Assembly: GCF_033115175.1 (NCBI RefSeq)
Contig: NC_084850.1
Location: forward strand, 21,979,218 to 22,043,217
Direction: 5' to 3'
Origin: Lepus europaeus
Lineage: Eukaryota > Chordata > Mammalia > Lagomorpha > Leporidae
DNA: 64,000 nucleotides
Shown here: positions 33,160 through 45,771 of the stretch, one piece after another
Layout of the letters: every line of letters starts with the position of its first letter
How positions within the stretch are numbered: the first letter of the stretch is position 1
The notes under the pieces: generated by a model
Databases searched by the model: none
What the model was told of the DNA's origin: nothing
The model's input: the letters and a program-made list of their open reading frames with translations, nothing else
Program-made: the position numbers and the translations under genes

Positions 33160-34460
33160 GTGATACACTTTATCATCCATCTTAGGTGGGAAGAAAAGTG
33201 GCCCAAGGTTAAAATACTTATTTATAGGTCATGGTAAATGGGTTAGTCAGCCACCAGGGGGTTGGAAGGAAAATGGCTGGCAATTTGGGAACAAGGAGAT
33301 CTGAGGTAGAGAAATATAAATGGACACGTGTAGGTGGGCACTAACGTGGATATTTTTGTATCCCATGTTAACAACCACCAGAGAGCATCTAGGTCAGAAG
33401 AGGTGTTGGACAACCAGACAACTGACCGTAGCAGCTGACATCAGTCTCTGTAGTCTGTCATTGGCCTCCCCAGTGTTGCTGTGATGGGCACATGAATAGA
33501 GTGGCCATAGTGGCAGAGATGGAGGCTGTGTATAGATGCAACAGTGTGGACTCCCACTTATCAAGACCAGTCTGAAGCTGGCGCTGTGGTGTAGTGGTTA
33601 AAGCCACTACCTGCAGTGCGGCAACCCATATGGGTGCCCGGCTGCTCCACTTCCAATCCAGCTCTCTGCTGTGGCCTGGGAAAACAGCATAAGATGGGCC
33701 AAGTCCTTGGGCCCCTGCACCCACATGGAGAACTGGAGGAAGCTCCTGGCTCCTGGCTTTGGATCGGCGCAGCTCTGGCCATTGCAGCCAATTGGGGAGT
33801 GAACCAGTGGATGGAAAACCTCCCTCTCTCTCTTTGCCTCTCCTTCTCTCTCTGTATGTAACTGACTTTCAAATAATAAATATCTTTTAAAAAAAGAGAC
33901 CAGTTTAGCTCTTACCACTGCAGAATGTTCGAACTGCTAACTATAGAGACCAACAGTGAGCCCCTCTTGTGGCACCATCCCTAGAAGAGACTGACAGGTA
34001 ACTTGGCGGTAAGTTCACAACCTTATGATCCTTCAATCCTGGAAGGAGCAATGGTTCATTCTCATAAGAATAGACACGTATTTCAAGTGTGAGTGTAACT
34101 CCCCTGCCTACAGAGTCTCAGCAAGCACCTGTATCTCAGACCTAGGGAGTATTAGATCCACCAGCGTGGGACTCTCCACATAACACTGTGGCAGATCAGG
34201 AGAGCAACTTTACAGCAAAGGAGGTGCTGGAGTGGGCCCGGACCATGAGACTCACTGATCATATTATAGACCGCACCATGCACAAGATACTGGCTTAACA
34301 GAACACTGAAAAAGCCGGCTGAAGCCTCAGCTTGAGGCTCAGTTGAGGATGGAGTGTCATCTCCCAGGATGTAGCATACATACTGAATCAAAGAATGTTT
34401 TACAGTGCTGTGTTCCCATTTGGGAAAGAAATTATGATCTGGGAATCAAAGGGTGGAATC
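33160..34460 (+). pseudogene. ERVL RNase H / integrase relic
   Basis: Colinear with ERVL from RNase H into integrase. Diagnostic stretches include 'gagtggccatagtggcagag', 'ctgcagaatgttcgaactgc' (zinc-binding region) and 'actttacagcaaaggaggtg' (integrase core). It is interrupted by a type A SINE at 33571-33896 and by many substitutions and frameshifts. No intact frame remains. Confidence 0.65.
33571..33896 (+). repeat. C-SINE type A inside the ERVL integrase relic
   Basis: The retroviral sequence 'gaccagt' is duplicated on both sides. Confidence 0.85.
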
Positions 34461-34469
34461 AGCAGTGGC

Positions 34470-35190
34470 CACAATGACCATCCCTCCCATTGGCCCACTG
34501 AGGGACTACACGAGTGACATAACAACTTGTCTAGGCTGAAGTACATTTCCCAGAGTTCTCTTTTCTGTATGTTTCCTATGAGAGTGGACCATCAGAGATT
34601 TTTGCAGATTTGGTGGGCCTTGGTGAAATAGGAGCCATACGGTTTCTAACTTGCAAAATCAGTGCAGGAGCACCAGGTGTGGTTGCAACTCAAGCACGTT
34701 GTCCCTTATCTAGCAGCTCACCTCGCTGGTGTGGGGCAACAATCAAGCCTGCAGCTGCTGCTACACCTTTCCCCTAACACTCCTTTAGCTTCTCAGCCTT
34801 CTGATGATAGACCACACATACGTGTAGCTGTGTGCAAAGGGCACCAGCTCCTCCTACCGGATACCCACCGCATCAAAGTTGGTTATAATAAGAATCTGAT
34901 AAACTCCAGGTGATCCTCCTAGGTTCTGCTTCTGAGTTCTAGTCTGTCCTGGTTCTCCCTCCCTTCACATGTATTGTCACCTCCTGACCTCCTTACAGAC
35001 TTCAGGCTCCAGCATTAAATGTCAAGGTTGCAGACTGTCCAACCAGCTCCCACAATTGAGTGAAATCTCTCATGTCTTTATTTATGTATCAATCAAAAGG
35101 TAGGTAGGTACATACATCGCTAGAGATGACAGATATAAAAATGCAATCTCTTAGCAGTTCTACTTCTCTGATTGAATCCTGACTAATACA
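34470..35190 (+). other. old repeat sequence, possibly the 3' end of the ERVL provirus
   Basis: This 0.7-kb stretch follows the integrase relic. It ends with 'gattgaatcctgactaataca', an ending seen in old mammalian LTR-type repeats. I could not pair it with the 5' LTR candidate. Confidence 0.3.
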
Positions 35191-35194
35191 GGAC

Positions 35195-35690
35195 GTTTTG
35201 CTTACCATCTGTATAACTGTTGATAAGGTTCAGGACATGTTGCCCCAAAAGATGGTACCTTGGCATTTGAGAAAAGAGCAGAAGCAGAAAGGTCACTCTC
35301 ACCTTCGCCTTGCATCCTCCGCTGAAGCAAATCATCAAACTGTTATTCCAGAGTTGCCCTCCATATACTCAGAGGAAAGGAATGTCCTTATCTCTGAATG
35401 CACAGGGACAAAGAGAAGAATCTGAACGCACAGGCCCTGCTATGTTCCGCCTAGTTCATTACCATCAGATCAGAGCCTTTTGCAGTTGTCCATTCTTCAT
35501 CAAAAACAAGCCTAAAATATGCGGTTTCTCTGTTTCTTTGGATCCTCATTTCTGAAAGCCTCTGTGTCACATAAAACTTATATTAAATAAATTGGCTTGC
35601 CCTTGTTAATCTGGCTTTTGGTATAGAAGCCTCAACCACAAATCTAGTAATGGGTAAGGAAAGAAATCTACAGGGCTGTAGCAGCTGGCC
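35195..35690 (+). mobile_element. solo ERV1-like LTR relic
   Basis: 'atgttgccccaaaagatggtacc' and '..cttgttaatctggcttttggtatagaagcctca' resemble ERV1 LTR U3 and U5 ends. A polyadenylation signal AATAAA lies at 35586-35591. No internal sequence is attached. Confidence 0.5.
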
Positions 35691-36739
35691 TCCAAAGGGG
35701 ACACATCTTCTCCAGGAGCACAGCAAGACTCTCAGAAGCTAGGGATGCTGCCTGGGCACTTTGGACTCCTTGAGTGCAGGGAGCAGCAGGCCAGAACAAG
35801 AGTTGCTAACTTGGCAGGGGTGATTCACCCTAATTATCAGGAGGAAATAGGACTGCTATTCCACAGTGAGGGTAGGGCGAAGTAGGTCTGAAAATCTATG
35901 CCACTTGGGCATATCTTAGTGTCCCTTGCCCAACTGTGACTTAAGTAGACAGGTACAACAGCCCCAGCTTGAGAAGTGTATAATGAGCAGATGGCTCAGC
36001 TCTCTTAGCAATTGGGGATCAGCTCAAGCTGGCCAAGAAGCCACCGAGGCCACCAGAGGGCAGTAGCTATGGACAGGAGTGACCTAGAAGATACAGTGGA
36101 GAGGACAGGTGCTGAGTGACAGGATCAATTGCAGCGCCAAGTCCAACTTCAGCAGTCGGGGCTGTAGTTCCTCCCACGAATAATGACACTCTTCAAAGTT
36201 CCTCTCTGGAAGTGAGGCCTGAAGGAAACCAGGCGGGGACTTACTCAGCACGGGCTGTGGTAAACACAAATTTGCACCACCAACGACGACCTCAGGGAAG
36301 GACTCGCTGCCTAATGGTGGGAAAGCGAGGCGGGCAGCCAATCTCCTCCAGCTATTGGCTCCTTCAGGGTCTTCTTTCTCTGCAGAGAACCACTTGGCCC
36401 CAAGTTATAGCCTCCCAGAGGCAGCCTGCATCTGGTGACTGAATGAGGTAGGTGTATAAAGGCACAGTCTTTTCCAACCAACTGGGGTGTTCTGAGAGGC
36501 AATACTACAAAGCTCCCAAGGCTTTTGACAGGTGTGCATGGCTTCTCTCTGTCCCCAATCCTTCTTCCTCCCCTTGTCATCACAGGTGTAGATCCCTAAG
36601 AAATACCTAGCACCTCAAACTCCATCCCAGTATCTTCTGCCACACTCCCTGTCTCTGCTCTACTCCTGGACCAACACACCAACTGTAGCCCCTTGACTCT
36701 CTGCAGTTTACTTGTAGACATGTCTTAACCCAAAGGAAA
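35691..36739. other. stretch without recognised genes
   Basis: Moderately GC-rich; frames up to 108 codons on either strand lack any domain or repeat-family match I know. Nothing supported. Confidence 0.45.
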
Positions 36740-37083
36740 AAAAATTTTTTTTGACAGGCAGAGTTAGACAGTGAGAGAGAGAGACAGAGAGAAAGGTCTT
36801 CCTTCTCTGTTGGTTCACCCCCTAAATGGTTGTTATGGCCCGTGTGCTGCGGCCGGCACACTGCGCCGATCTGAAACCAGGAGCCAGGTGCTTCCTACTG
36901 GTCTTCCATGCGGGTGCAGGGCCCAAGCACTTGGGCCATCCTCCACTGCACTCCCGGGCCACAGCAGAGAGCTGGCCTGGAAGAGGGGCAACCGGGATAG
37001 AGTCCGGCGCCCCAACCGGGACTAGAACCTGGGGTGCCAGCATTGCTGGCGAAGGATTAGCCTGGTGAGCCGTGGCGCTGGCC
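36740..37083 (-). repeat. C-SINE type B
   Basis: Antisense, from ttttttttgacaggcagagttag to cgtggcgctggcc. Confidence 0.85.
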
Positions 37084-38019
37084 AGGAAAAGATTTAAGAT
37101 AACGCATGTGTTATGGGGAGAATGTCCTTATGCTACATGCAGATATATTTTGTACTCATTAAAACCACATAAAAGTATATTATGCTCTTTAAAGGGTTGA
37201 TTATCTCAAAACCAGAAATGCCCTCCAGGCTCTCTGTTGACATAACCTACATTTATGAACTCCACCAGCAGCTTGCTAGATTCTCTTCTACTTCATTATC
37301 TGAATGAGAGATGTTGTCTTGTGCAATCTTGAATAAATTCGTACATTTTAAAGAAAACATTTTGTCTTGTTATCCAAGATACTTTGATAAAGAGATCTTG
37401 AGGTTTCTTTCAAGAATCATTTCCATTGCAAGTGTGCAGAGCATGATTCCTTTATTGTAACTTTGAGAAACTTACTAGGGGGACAAGGAAAGAATAAGAG
37501 GAAAACATAAAAGCCAACCAAGTGGCAAGGGGGCTTCACAGCACTTCTTTTTCTCAAAAACTAGATAGCTTTCAAGGAAAATACTTTAGAAGGAAAAGAT
37601 TCCAGGGGGGAAATAAATACTGGATGAAATATGATCATTTTCAATTATAAAAAGTTAGATCATAAAGCTACAATGAGTGTTCATCAAAGATTTTATAAGC
37701 TCAGTTCCATTTGTGCAGTTTTCTTTACTTAGAGAGCTGTCAATTGGGCTTCAGGGTTCAATCGCTTTTGTTTCTGACACTGTTAGAGTTCATTTCATTG
37801 CCATGGGAAGAGAATACTGTGTCCTTCATGTGGGCCTACTATCCCGCCATCAGAAGACATGTTTTCTTTGTGGCCTTTCCAATAATCAGATGCACCTTCA
37901 TGTTCCATCTCAGCTATTAGGAAATGGCAAGACTCAATTTGAGTACAGGTTGCCGTGTTCAGCCAGTTTGCCTTTGAGAAAGTTAAGTAACCTCTATTGT
38001 GATAGGATCTGTGACTCAT
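37084..38019. other. stretch without recognised features
   Basis: A 159-codon frame at 37677-38156 has no recognisable domain, and its end overlaps a MIR relic. Treated as chance. Confidence 0.45.
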
Positions 38020-38175
38020 GGATTTTAGCACAAAAGGCATCCTGTTACAATGGAACAAGCATCACAATGCAGTTGGACATGGTAAATTTGAAAGCCAAGT
38101 CCACCACTAGTCATTTCCTATCTCTGAACTTCAGCTTGCTCTCATCTGTAAGATGAGTGACAATTAAGGGTTTTT
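38020..38175. mobile_element. MIR SINE relic
   Basis: 'tatctctgaacttcagcttgctctcatctgtaagatgag' is the MIR core phrase. Confidence 0.6.
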
Positions 38176-38388
38176 GTGCAGATTATGCAGAACCACATGC
38201 ATAGACGTGTGTAACACACAATAAAGTTGTGTAACTATCGTCTAAGCAACAGTGCAAACATATGCTGGGGTACTGGTTATGTAAGGAGACTCTCTCAGGT
38301 ATGCCTCCTGTAATTATCTGAAATATACACGACGACACCTGTTGCAGAAGGCACAGGTGTGCGATCAGATGCAAAAGAAATGCCTCAA

Positions 38389-38583
38389 CCATTTTACTGC
38401 AATGTAATTTTACAATATGTTAGCTCAAAAACTAAAAAAAAGGTGGGGAGATGAAAGATGGTGGGAAGGAGAGACATGGAAGGAGGGAGGGAGGGAAGTT
38501 AGCAAGGGAATATCATTATGCTCTTAGAATTGTATCTACAAATCACATTGAATCTGTTAAAAACTATTTTAAAATTAAAAAGA
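38389..38583 (+). mobile_element. short L1 3'-end insertion with 13-bp target duplication
   Basis: Flanked by exact copies of agaaatgcctcaa (38376-38388 and 38584-38596). It consists of an AT-rich part, a purine-rich G tract (about 38440-38510) and an A-rich end, as in rabbit L1 3' ends. It is a strongly 5'-truncated insertion. Confidence 0.75.
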
Positions 38584-38699
38584 AGAAATGCCTCAAGATA
38601 CTATAAAACACATGCTCAGAGAAGCAGATAGGAGCCCAGTTCCCTGGGAAATGACAACCTAGGTCCACTGAAACAAAAAGCCTTCAAAACTCTGGGTGT

Positions 38700-39013
38700 G
38701 TTTCGGTCCCCCTTGTAGTGCTGTGTGTTAAGCCTCCACCTATAACACTAGCTTCTCAAACTGGAGTACTTAGTTCGAGTCCCAGCTGCTCTGCTTCTGA
38801 TCCATCTTCCTGCTAATGCATCTGGGAAAGCAGAAAATGCTCCAGGTACTTGTGCCCCAGCCACCCATATGGGAGTCCTGGATGGGGTTCCTGGCTTTCA
38901 GCCTGGCCCAGACCCAGTTGTTGTGGCCATTTGGGGTATGAGCCATGAATGGAAGATAAACTCTCTCCCTCCCTATCACTCTGCCTTTCAAATAAATAAA
39001 TAAAATATTTTTA
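38700..39013 (+). repeat. C-SINE type A, diverged, hosting a SINE at its tail
   Basis: Ends ttcaaataaataaataaaatattttta, which is duplicated by the next insertion. Confidence 0.75.
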
Positions 39014-39311
39014 CAAAATTTATTTTTATTTAAAAAGCAGAGTTACAAAGAGAAAGAGAGAGAGAGAGAGAGAAAGTCTTCCATCTGCTGTTTTACTCCC
39101 CAAATGGCTGCAATGGCTGGATCTGGGCTGATTAGAAGCCAGGAGCCAGGAGCTTCTTCTGGGTCTCCCACATGGGTGCAGAGGCCCAAGCACTTGGGCC
39201 ACCTTCCTCTACTGCTTTCCCAGGCACATTAGCAGGGAGCTGGATCAGAAGTGGAGCAGCCATATGGGATGCCAGTGGTGGGTTTACCCGCTATACTACA
39301 GTGCCAGCCCC
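39014..39311 (-). repeat. C-SINE type A inserted in a SINE tail
   Basis: Exact 18-bp target duplication ataaataaaatattttta at 38996-39013 and 39312-39329. Confidence 0.9.
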
Positions 39312-39361
39312 ATAAATAAAATATTTTTAGGAAAGGCTAGGTGTGGTCAAAGACGGGGGAG

Positions 39362-39363
<2 letters not shown>

Positions 39364-39393
<30 letters not shown>
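39364..39393. repeat. (GA)n microsatellite
   Basis: About 15 GA units with no SINE body attached on this side. Confidence 0.85.
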
Positions 39394-39397
<4 letters not shown>

Positions 39398-40024
39398 TAG
39401 GCATAATAGTTGTGGCCCTAAAATGGAGACATCACCTTCGTACTCAGCCCACCTACAAGATCTGGATAACTGCAGCTTTAGTGTTTTATGAGCACGAAGA
39501 ACAAGACAATGACTATTCTTATCTGAGCAGCTTTAGTAGTGGGTCCGCGGCTGCACAACTCCGTGGCCCAAAGGGAAACGGAAAATACTATAATAGCTTC
39601 TCTTGTCTCCATTCCTTTTCTCCTAGATGAATTATTTCCTGTTGGAGAACTGGGGCAGGGCTTTCTTCCCCACTCTGGTCCTCTGGCTGCCAGCGCCAGC
39701 GGCCAGCTTCACACAGACCTGCTCGGAGCAGCGCCCAGTAGGCTCTGGCGCAAGCAGTTCCCTTTACAGATAGTTTCCTGAGGCCAGAAAGCCCGTGAGG
39801 AGAGGCTCACTGTTTTGTCTTCAGGTTCCCTGTACTAATAAAATCAAAAGATGATCTTGGCAATTTGCTCCGCCTTCCCAAACATACCCACACATCGTGG
39901 ATACACTGATCATGAATGTGTTCATCATATTCTCTCCAGAAAACACGATTTGAGGGAAAATACATTGTCAAGAGCTTGCTAAGAGTAAAAGCTGGGAAAA
40001 GACAAGTAATAATGATAACACCAA
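39394..40024. other. stretch without recognised features
   Basis: Some CpGs at 39540-39730 but no island; no gene or repeat recognised. Confidence 0.45.
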
Positions 40025-40168
40025 AGGTGACATTTATTGATTAACTGTGACATCATCGTATCCTCCCAACACCACTATTAACCCTGCCTTATAAGATGAA
40101 GAAACTGAGCAACAGAGAATTTTGCAACTCGTCTAACTAAGGTCACACAGCTCATAAGCGGATACGCC
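40025..40168. mobile_element. MIR SINE relic
   Basis: 'ttataagatgaagaaactgagcaacagag .. aaggtcacacagctcataagcgg' is the MIR core in the opposite sense to the copy at 38020. Confidence 0.7.
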
Positions 40169-40589
40169 AACCTTGCACGCTTTTTCTCCATGTTGTAGTG
40201 CTTCTTTGGAGAGAGGAACGACTGTGGTGTTTCCCTTTCACACAGACTGCTCACAAGGGACTTTGCTGGATATTGCGCCCCAAATCTCTTCTGTCTTTTT
40301 GTTTCCAAAACAAAAATGATGGCAGCCAAAGGTACAGAAGCAGCAGCACCACTGTTTTCCGCAGTTTGTCACCAGGGACCTGATCTTTGCCTTATGGGAA
40401 TTTCATTCTCTTCTATCTGCATAAGAGAAAAAGTAGTTTTCAGAGCAGACCCTCCAATGGGACTTTAAAAAAAATCAGTAATGTAACATCTCATAACTTG
40501 AATTCATTGCTATTAAGAGCCCTCTTTGAAGTTAAACAGACCTTCCACATTCGCATTCCAGAAAAGCCCCTACCGCCTGCCCCCATGCT

Positions 40590-40865
40590 CTGCCTAGAAA
40601 AATCCTCATCCTTCAATGCCTAGCTCAAATGTCACCTCTTTTATGTAGTCGCTCCCAGCCCCACAGGCAGAATTCATCGATCCTCCTCTGCGCCCCCACA
40701 GCATTTTATATTAGCATTGCTAGTATAGTTCCTACCACCTTGTTTCAGTTAGTTGCATAAGTATGGTCTTTGAGGTCAGAGACCTGTCTTCTTCCTAAAT
40801 CCTTTTATCCCCATCTCCCAGCCTAGTACATACAATATTTCAACAAATTTAAAACTTTGATTCTA
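40590..40865 (+). mobile_element. L2 LINE 3' relic
   Basis: 'tgcctagctcaaatgtcacctc', 'gtctttgaggtcagagacc' and 'cctagtacatacaatatttc' follow the L2 3' order. Confidence 0.6.
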
Positions 40866-41198
40866 AGATACACTGTTAGTTCATCTACTAACGAAAAAAA
40901 TCCAGTCACAATTACACTATGAAATACCACCAACTTGAAAGTGCATCCAAAATTCCGAATGCCAAACTATTTTTATAAAAGAATGCCTTTTAGAAATAGT
41001 GAATGATGGTAGTAAGTGCTCAGCAAATGTTTACAGAACTGGATTGTGAGCGTGAGGTGGAGCAGACACTCCCAAAGCGCTATGACGGGCTATGCTGCTT
41101 TATCAATAAAGAATTTATTCCTATCCATTGATGCTCCCATCTACTAATGAAAGGGGAGAGTAACTGCCCAGTTTTCTCCCAGTCTTGCTTTTATTTTA

Positions 41199-41497
41199 AT
41201 TTAGTTTTTATTTATTTCAAAGGCAGAGAGAGAGAGAGAGAGAAAGAATCTTCAAACCACTGGTTCACTCTCTATATGGCTACAAGGCAGGGGCTGGGCC
41301 AGGCAGAAGCCCAGAGCTTCTTCCAGGTTTCTCAGGTGGGTACAGGGCCCCAAGCACTTGGGCCATCTTCTGCTGCTTTCCCAGGTGTATTAGCGGGGAG
41401 CTGGATCAGAAGTGGAGCAGGGGGTCTTGAACTGGCATCCATATGGGATGCTGGCATCACAGGCAGTCTTAACTTACTATACCACAACATGAGCCCT
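41199..41497 (-). repeat. C-SINE type A, diverged
   Basis: Flanked by ttgcttttatttt on both sides (from 41186 and 41502). Confidence 0.8.
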
Positions 41498-41880
41498 GCT
41501 TTGCTTTTATTTTGATGTGATCCAAACTGTTAGTTCTGTGACCTCAGCTTTCCCTTTCTCCTTGGCCCTCTGGGGTTGATGATTATATACTGTATCTCAG
41601 TTAGCATCTGAACCTAGGCTTTCCCTACAGCCTTATCCATAGGGCAGGCCTCGCTAGGTCTCAACATCCCAGGCTATCTCATCAAGAATCTACATTCCAG
41701 TTCCACTCTACAAATGCACACTCACCATCACCAGCACTACTCGGGAGCTCAGCTAAACTTCCTTCACCATACTCCTTCCCCAAACACAGTATACGCTCAT
41801 GCAAGATAAACAAGTTCATCACTGAACACTTTAAATTAATAACAAATTCTCTTAAAGTTCCTCTTTAAAAATAGAATTTC

Positions 41881-42126
41881 AGGGCCAGCAGTTTAAGCTG
41901 CCACTTGCAACATGTGCATCCCATATCGGAGTGCAGATTCAAGTTCCAGATGGGGCTCCTGGCTCCTGACTTCACCTGACCCAGCCCTGTCCGTTGTGGC
42001 ATTTGGGGAGTGAACCAGCAGATAGAAGACCTCTCTCTTTCTCTTTCTCTCTCTCTCTCTCTCTCTCCCTCTCTGAGCCCTGTCACCATCACTCTGCCTT
42101 TCAAATACATTAATTAATCTTAAAAA
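41881..42126 (+). repeat. C-SINE type A with internal deletion
   Basis: Head and CT-rich tail are present; the central segment is missing. Confidence 0.75.
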
Positions 42127-42358
42127 ACAGAATTATGCTGAGAGGAATGAATCTAGGGGTTTTAATTAGTACAATATGAATTTTATTAATACTTACACAA
42201 CTCTGCCTATGAACATTTAGAAAATGAGTTTTTAAATACAAGGGGTAATTTTTAGAAGGGGATGACGAGGAAAAATCAAGTAGGGCAAAGAGATGCTAGT
42301 CTGCTTTTGTGCCTAGACTCTTGGTGGGAAGCCAGTTACCACCAAAAAACCAAAAGCC

Positions 42359-42690
42359 AGGGCCAGTGTTGTGGCAATTCTGGCAACTCCTATCGGAGGG
42401 CTGGTTCAAGTCCTGGATGCTCCACTTCCAATCCACCTCCTGGTCAATGTGCCTGGGAAAGCAGTAGATGATGGCCCAAGTGCTTGGCACCCTGCCACCT
42501 GTGTGGGAGACCAAGATAGAGTTTCTGGCTCCTGGCTTTAGCCTGGCTCAGGCCTGGGTCATTTGGGGAGTGAACAAGCAGATAGAAGAGTTCTCTCTCG
42601 CTTGCTCTCTCTTCTTCTCGCCTTCTCTCTCTCTCCCTTTCCCTCTGTCACCCAGCCTTTTAAATAAATAAATAAATAAATCTTTTTAAA
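42359..42690 (+). repeat. C-SINE type A
   Basis: Diverged near the head; tail (aaat)n. Confidence 0.8.
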
Positions 42691-42705
42691 AAATCAGCCT
42701 GAAAG

Positions 42706-43031
42706 GCCGGTGCCACAGCTCACTAGGCTAATCCTCCACCTGCAGCGCCAGCACTCCGGGTTCTAGTCCCGGTTGGGGTGCCGGATTCTGTCCCAGTTAT
42801 TCCTCTTCCAGGCCAGCTCTCTGCTGTGGCCTGTGAGGGCAGTGGAGGATGGCCCAGGTCCTTGGGCCCTGCACCCGCATGGGAGACCAGGAGGAAGCAC
42901 CTGGCTCCTAGCTTCGGATCGGTGCAGCGCGCCAGCCATAGTGGCCATTTGGGGGGTGAACCAACAGAAGGAAGACCTTTCTCTCTGTCTCTCTCTCTCT
43001 CACTGCCTAACTCTGCCTGTCAAAAAAAAAA
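42706..43031 (+). repeat. C-SINE type B
   Basis: Exact target duplication aaatcagcctgaaag at 42691-42705 and 43032-43046, at the tail of a type A element. Confidence 0.9.
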
Positions 43032-43239
43032 AAATCAGCCTGAAAGCCATCCAATCCCTTAAGGCCAGTGCCTGGGTTAAGTCTATCAGGATTTAGTCTG
43101 TCTCCATTTCGTGCCTTCCCCAATCTTAATGAGCAAAGAGGAAACAAGAGACGGGAGGAGAAAAAACAAGCCTCCTTTACCGATTTATTATTGGCAGAGT
43201 ACTTGTAGATGTTCACACTAAGAAAAGGGGCCTGCTTAT

Positions 43240-43440
43240 ATGCATAAAAAGTTCATGGAAATCAATTAAGATGGAAGCTTATTTTGGTGCCAAAAAATCT
43301 GAAATCCATGCATAGTTTTTTTCAAAATTTGCATTTCCCATTAAATCTTTGAGAACATCATATGCAAGGATTTCAAAAAGTTTTGCACAAAAATAAACTT
43401 TTCATTTACTTTCCGTAAAATTTTTGAAGTACTCTCATAT
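43240..43440. mobile_element. palindromic MITE (copy 3), no SINE inside
   Basis: Starts 'ataaaaagttcatggaa', ends 'tttttgaagtactctcata'. It contains 'attttggtgccaaaa' and, in opposite sense, 'ttgcacaaaaataaactt', so it may be two overlapping copies. Confidence 0.5.
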
Positions 43441-44387
43441 TTTCTTTGAACTGCAGGGGCCTGCAAAGTTGGTCCCCTAAAGTATTAGAACTGAATGCAA
43501 CCGATGCCATAGGAGTTTTACTTCCACACGCATCTAATGTAATTTACACTAGCAAATAAAATCACGAAGGGGAAATCACAGGTAATTAGAACCAAATGGA
43601 ATCTTAATGATAGATCTGCTCCTTCATTTTACAGGACGACTTTTAGGCTGAGAAGATTAATTAACTAGATAATGTCAGAATCTAGAACACAAGAGTCCCA
43701 GACAGTTCTGACTTCCTAACAGGGAAGACATTTAAACTCTTACAATCATATTCCATCCTCACAGTCAGCTATTACATTTGGCTTATTGGGCTTTAAAATA
43801 TCACACAAATAGAGCTCCAATTACAAGGAATCTTAATGATTGATGAAAACAAATGCAGAAAATAAACTGGCTCGTCACTTCCACTAAAGGGTCGAGATAG
43901 TATATTTTTATTCTTAGGGGGCCAGATTACCGTATAAATCAAGCCAGCTCAGTAAAAGCTTATCTACATAACACCCAACACCTTTCACCACAGTCCTGGC
44001 CAACTGGTGATGAAAACTGAGCAGGAAGTTTAGATACTTTCCTCTGGTGGAATTTTGGAAGAACTGTGTAAACAACGCCCCATGCTGGTCAACATGAGAA
44101 AATGCAAAAGCCAAGGCTGACAAAAGCAAGGCTCTAGCAAAGGTCACAGCAATGTCAGCAAGTCGTCTTTTAGTCTCTGGGAACTGTGGCCAGGTCAGAG
44201 GAGAAGGCATGAGGGAAAACAGCAAGGGGGGAGGAAAAAGACTGCATTTTTCCCTGAGATGTTTACATGTGCCTAATTAAGGTTAGAATCCAAAGAAAGC
44301 AGATATATTTTTGGTATCCCATTGAGTTTGAACAGACAGCTACAAGACTCATAGACTTATGCTCTGCTTATACACCTAAATAATATT
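43441..44387. other. region downstream of CCDC160
   Basis: Holds a MIR-like relic and a second AATAAA on the minus strand (43912-43907). Otherwise nothing recognised. Confidence 0.45.
43610..43720. mobile_element. MIR-like relic
   Basis: 'ttcattttacaggacgactttt..gctgagaagattaattaactagataatgtcagaatctagaac' follows the MIR core weakly. Confidence 0.4.
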
Positions 44388-44393
44388 TTTATT
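44388..44393 (-). terminator. CCDC160: candidate CCDC160 polyadenylation signal
   Basis: AATAAA on the minus strand, about 370 nt after the CCDC160 stop codon. A second AATAAA is at 43912-43907. Neither can be confirmed as used without transcript data. Confidence 0.35.
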
Positions 44394-44525
44394 GTTAACA
44401 TCAATGAACACAGGTGGAAGAATACTTATGTGCGAAGGGCATATTGCTCACAAGATGACAAAATGGTTGTCATTTAATTTGGTGAATCACTCAACTATGT
44501 GTTTCTCAATGAAATATATACATAA

Positions 44526-44541
44526 TATATATATATATATA
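44526..44541. repeat. (TA)n microsatellite
   Basis: Short TA run downstream of the CCDC160 stop. Confidence 0.7.
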
Positions 44542-44764
44542 AAAGATTTCTGAAGCTTAATTTTCATTTGGATTCTCACAATAACTTCATTAGAAAGAGA
44601 AAGCAAAAGCTTTGAGGATAGCATCTATATGTTTTCTAGATATTCTGATTCCCCAAAAATGAAAATTATATCCTATTACACACATTTTTAGTGGTACACA
44701 AAGAAAGTACAATAAACATTGATTTGGCTCAAGGACTTGCCTAATGAAAGATGTTTTTTTAGCT

Positions 44765-45748
<984 letters not shown>

Positions 45749-45771
45749 CTAAAAAAGCAAAATTTAAAATC
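45749..45771 (-). other. CCDC160: splice acceptor of the CCDC160 coding exon
   Basis: Read on the minus strand, a T-rich tract (ttttgcttttttAG) ends with AG at 45750-45749. The exon would begin at 45748 and the ATG follows 24 nt later. This supports an upstream non-coding exon rather than transcription starting next to the ORF. Confidence 0.7.

Noticed and set aside
36116-36442. 108-codon frame in a GC-richer stretch
   Set aside because: Overlapping frames on both strands, no recognisable domain and no splice context.
37677-38156. 159-codon plus-strand frame
   Set aside because: No domain, no codon or start context support, and it runs into a MIR relic. Treated as chance.
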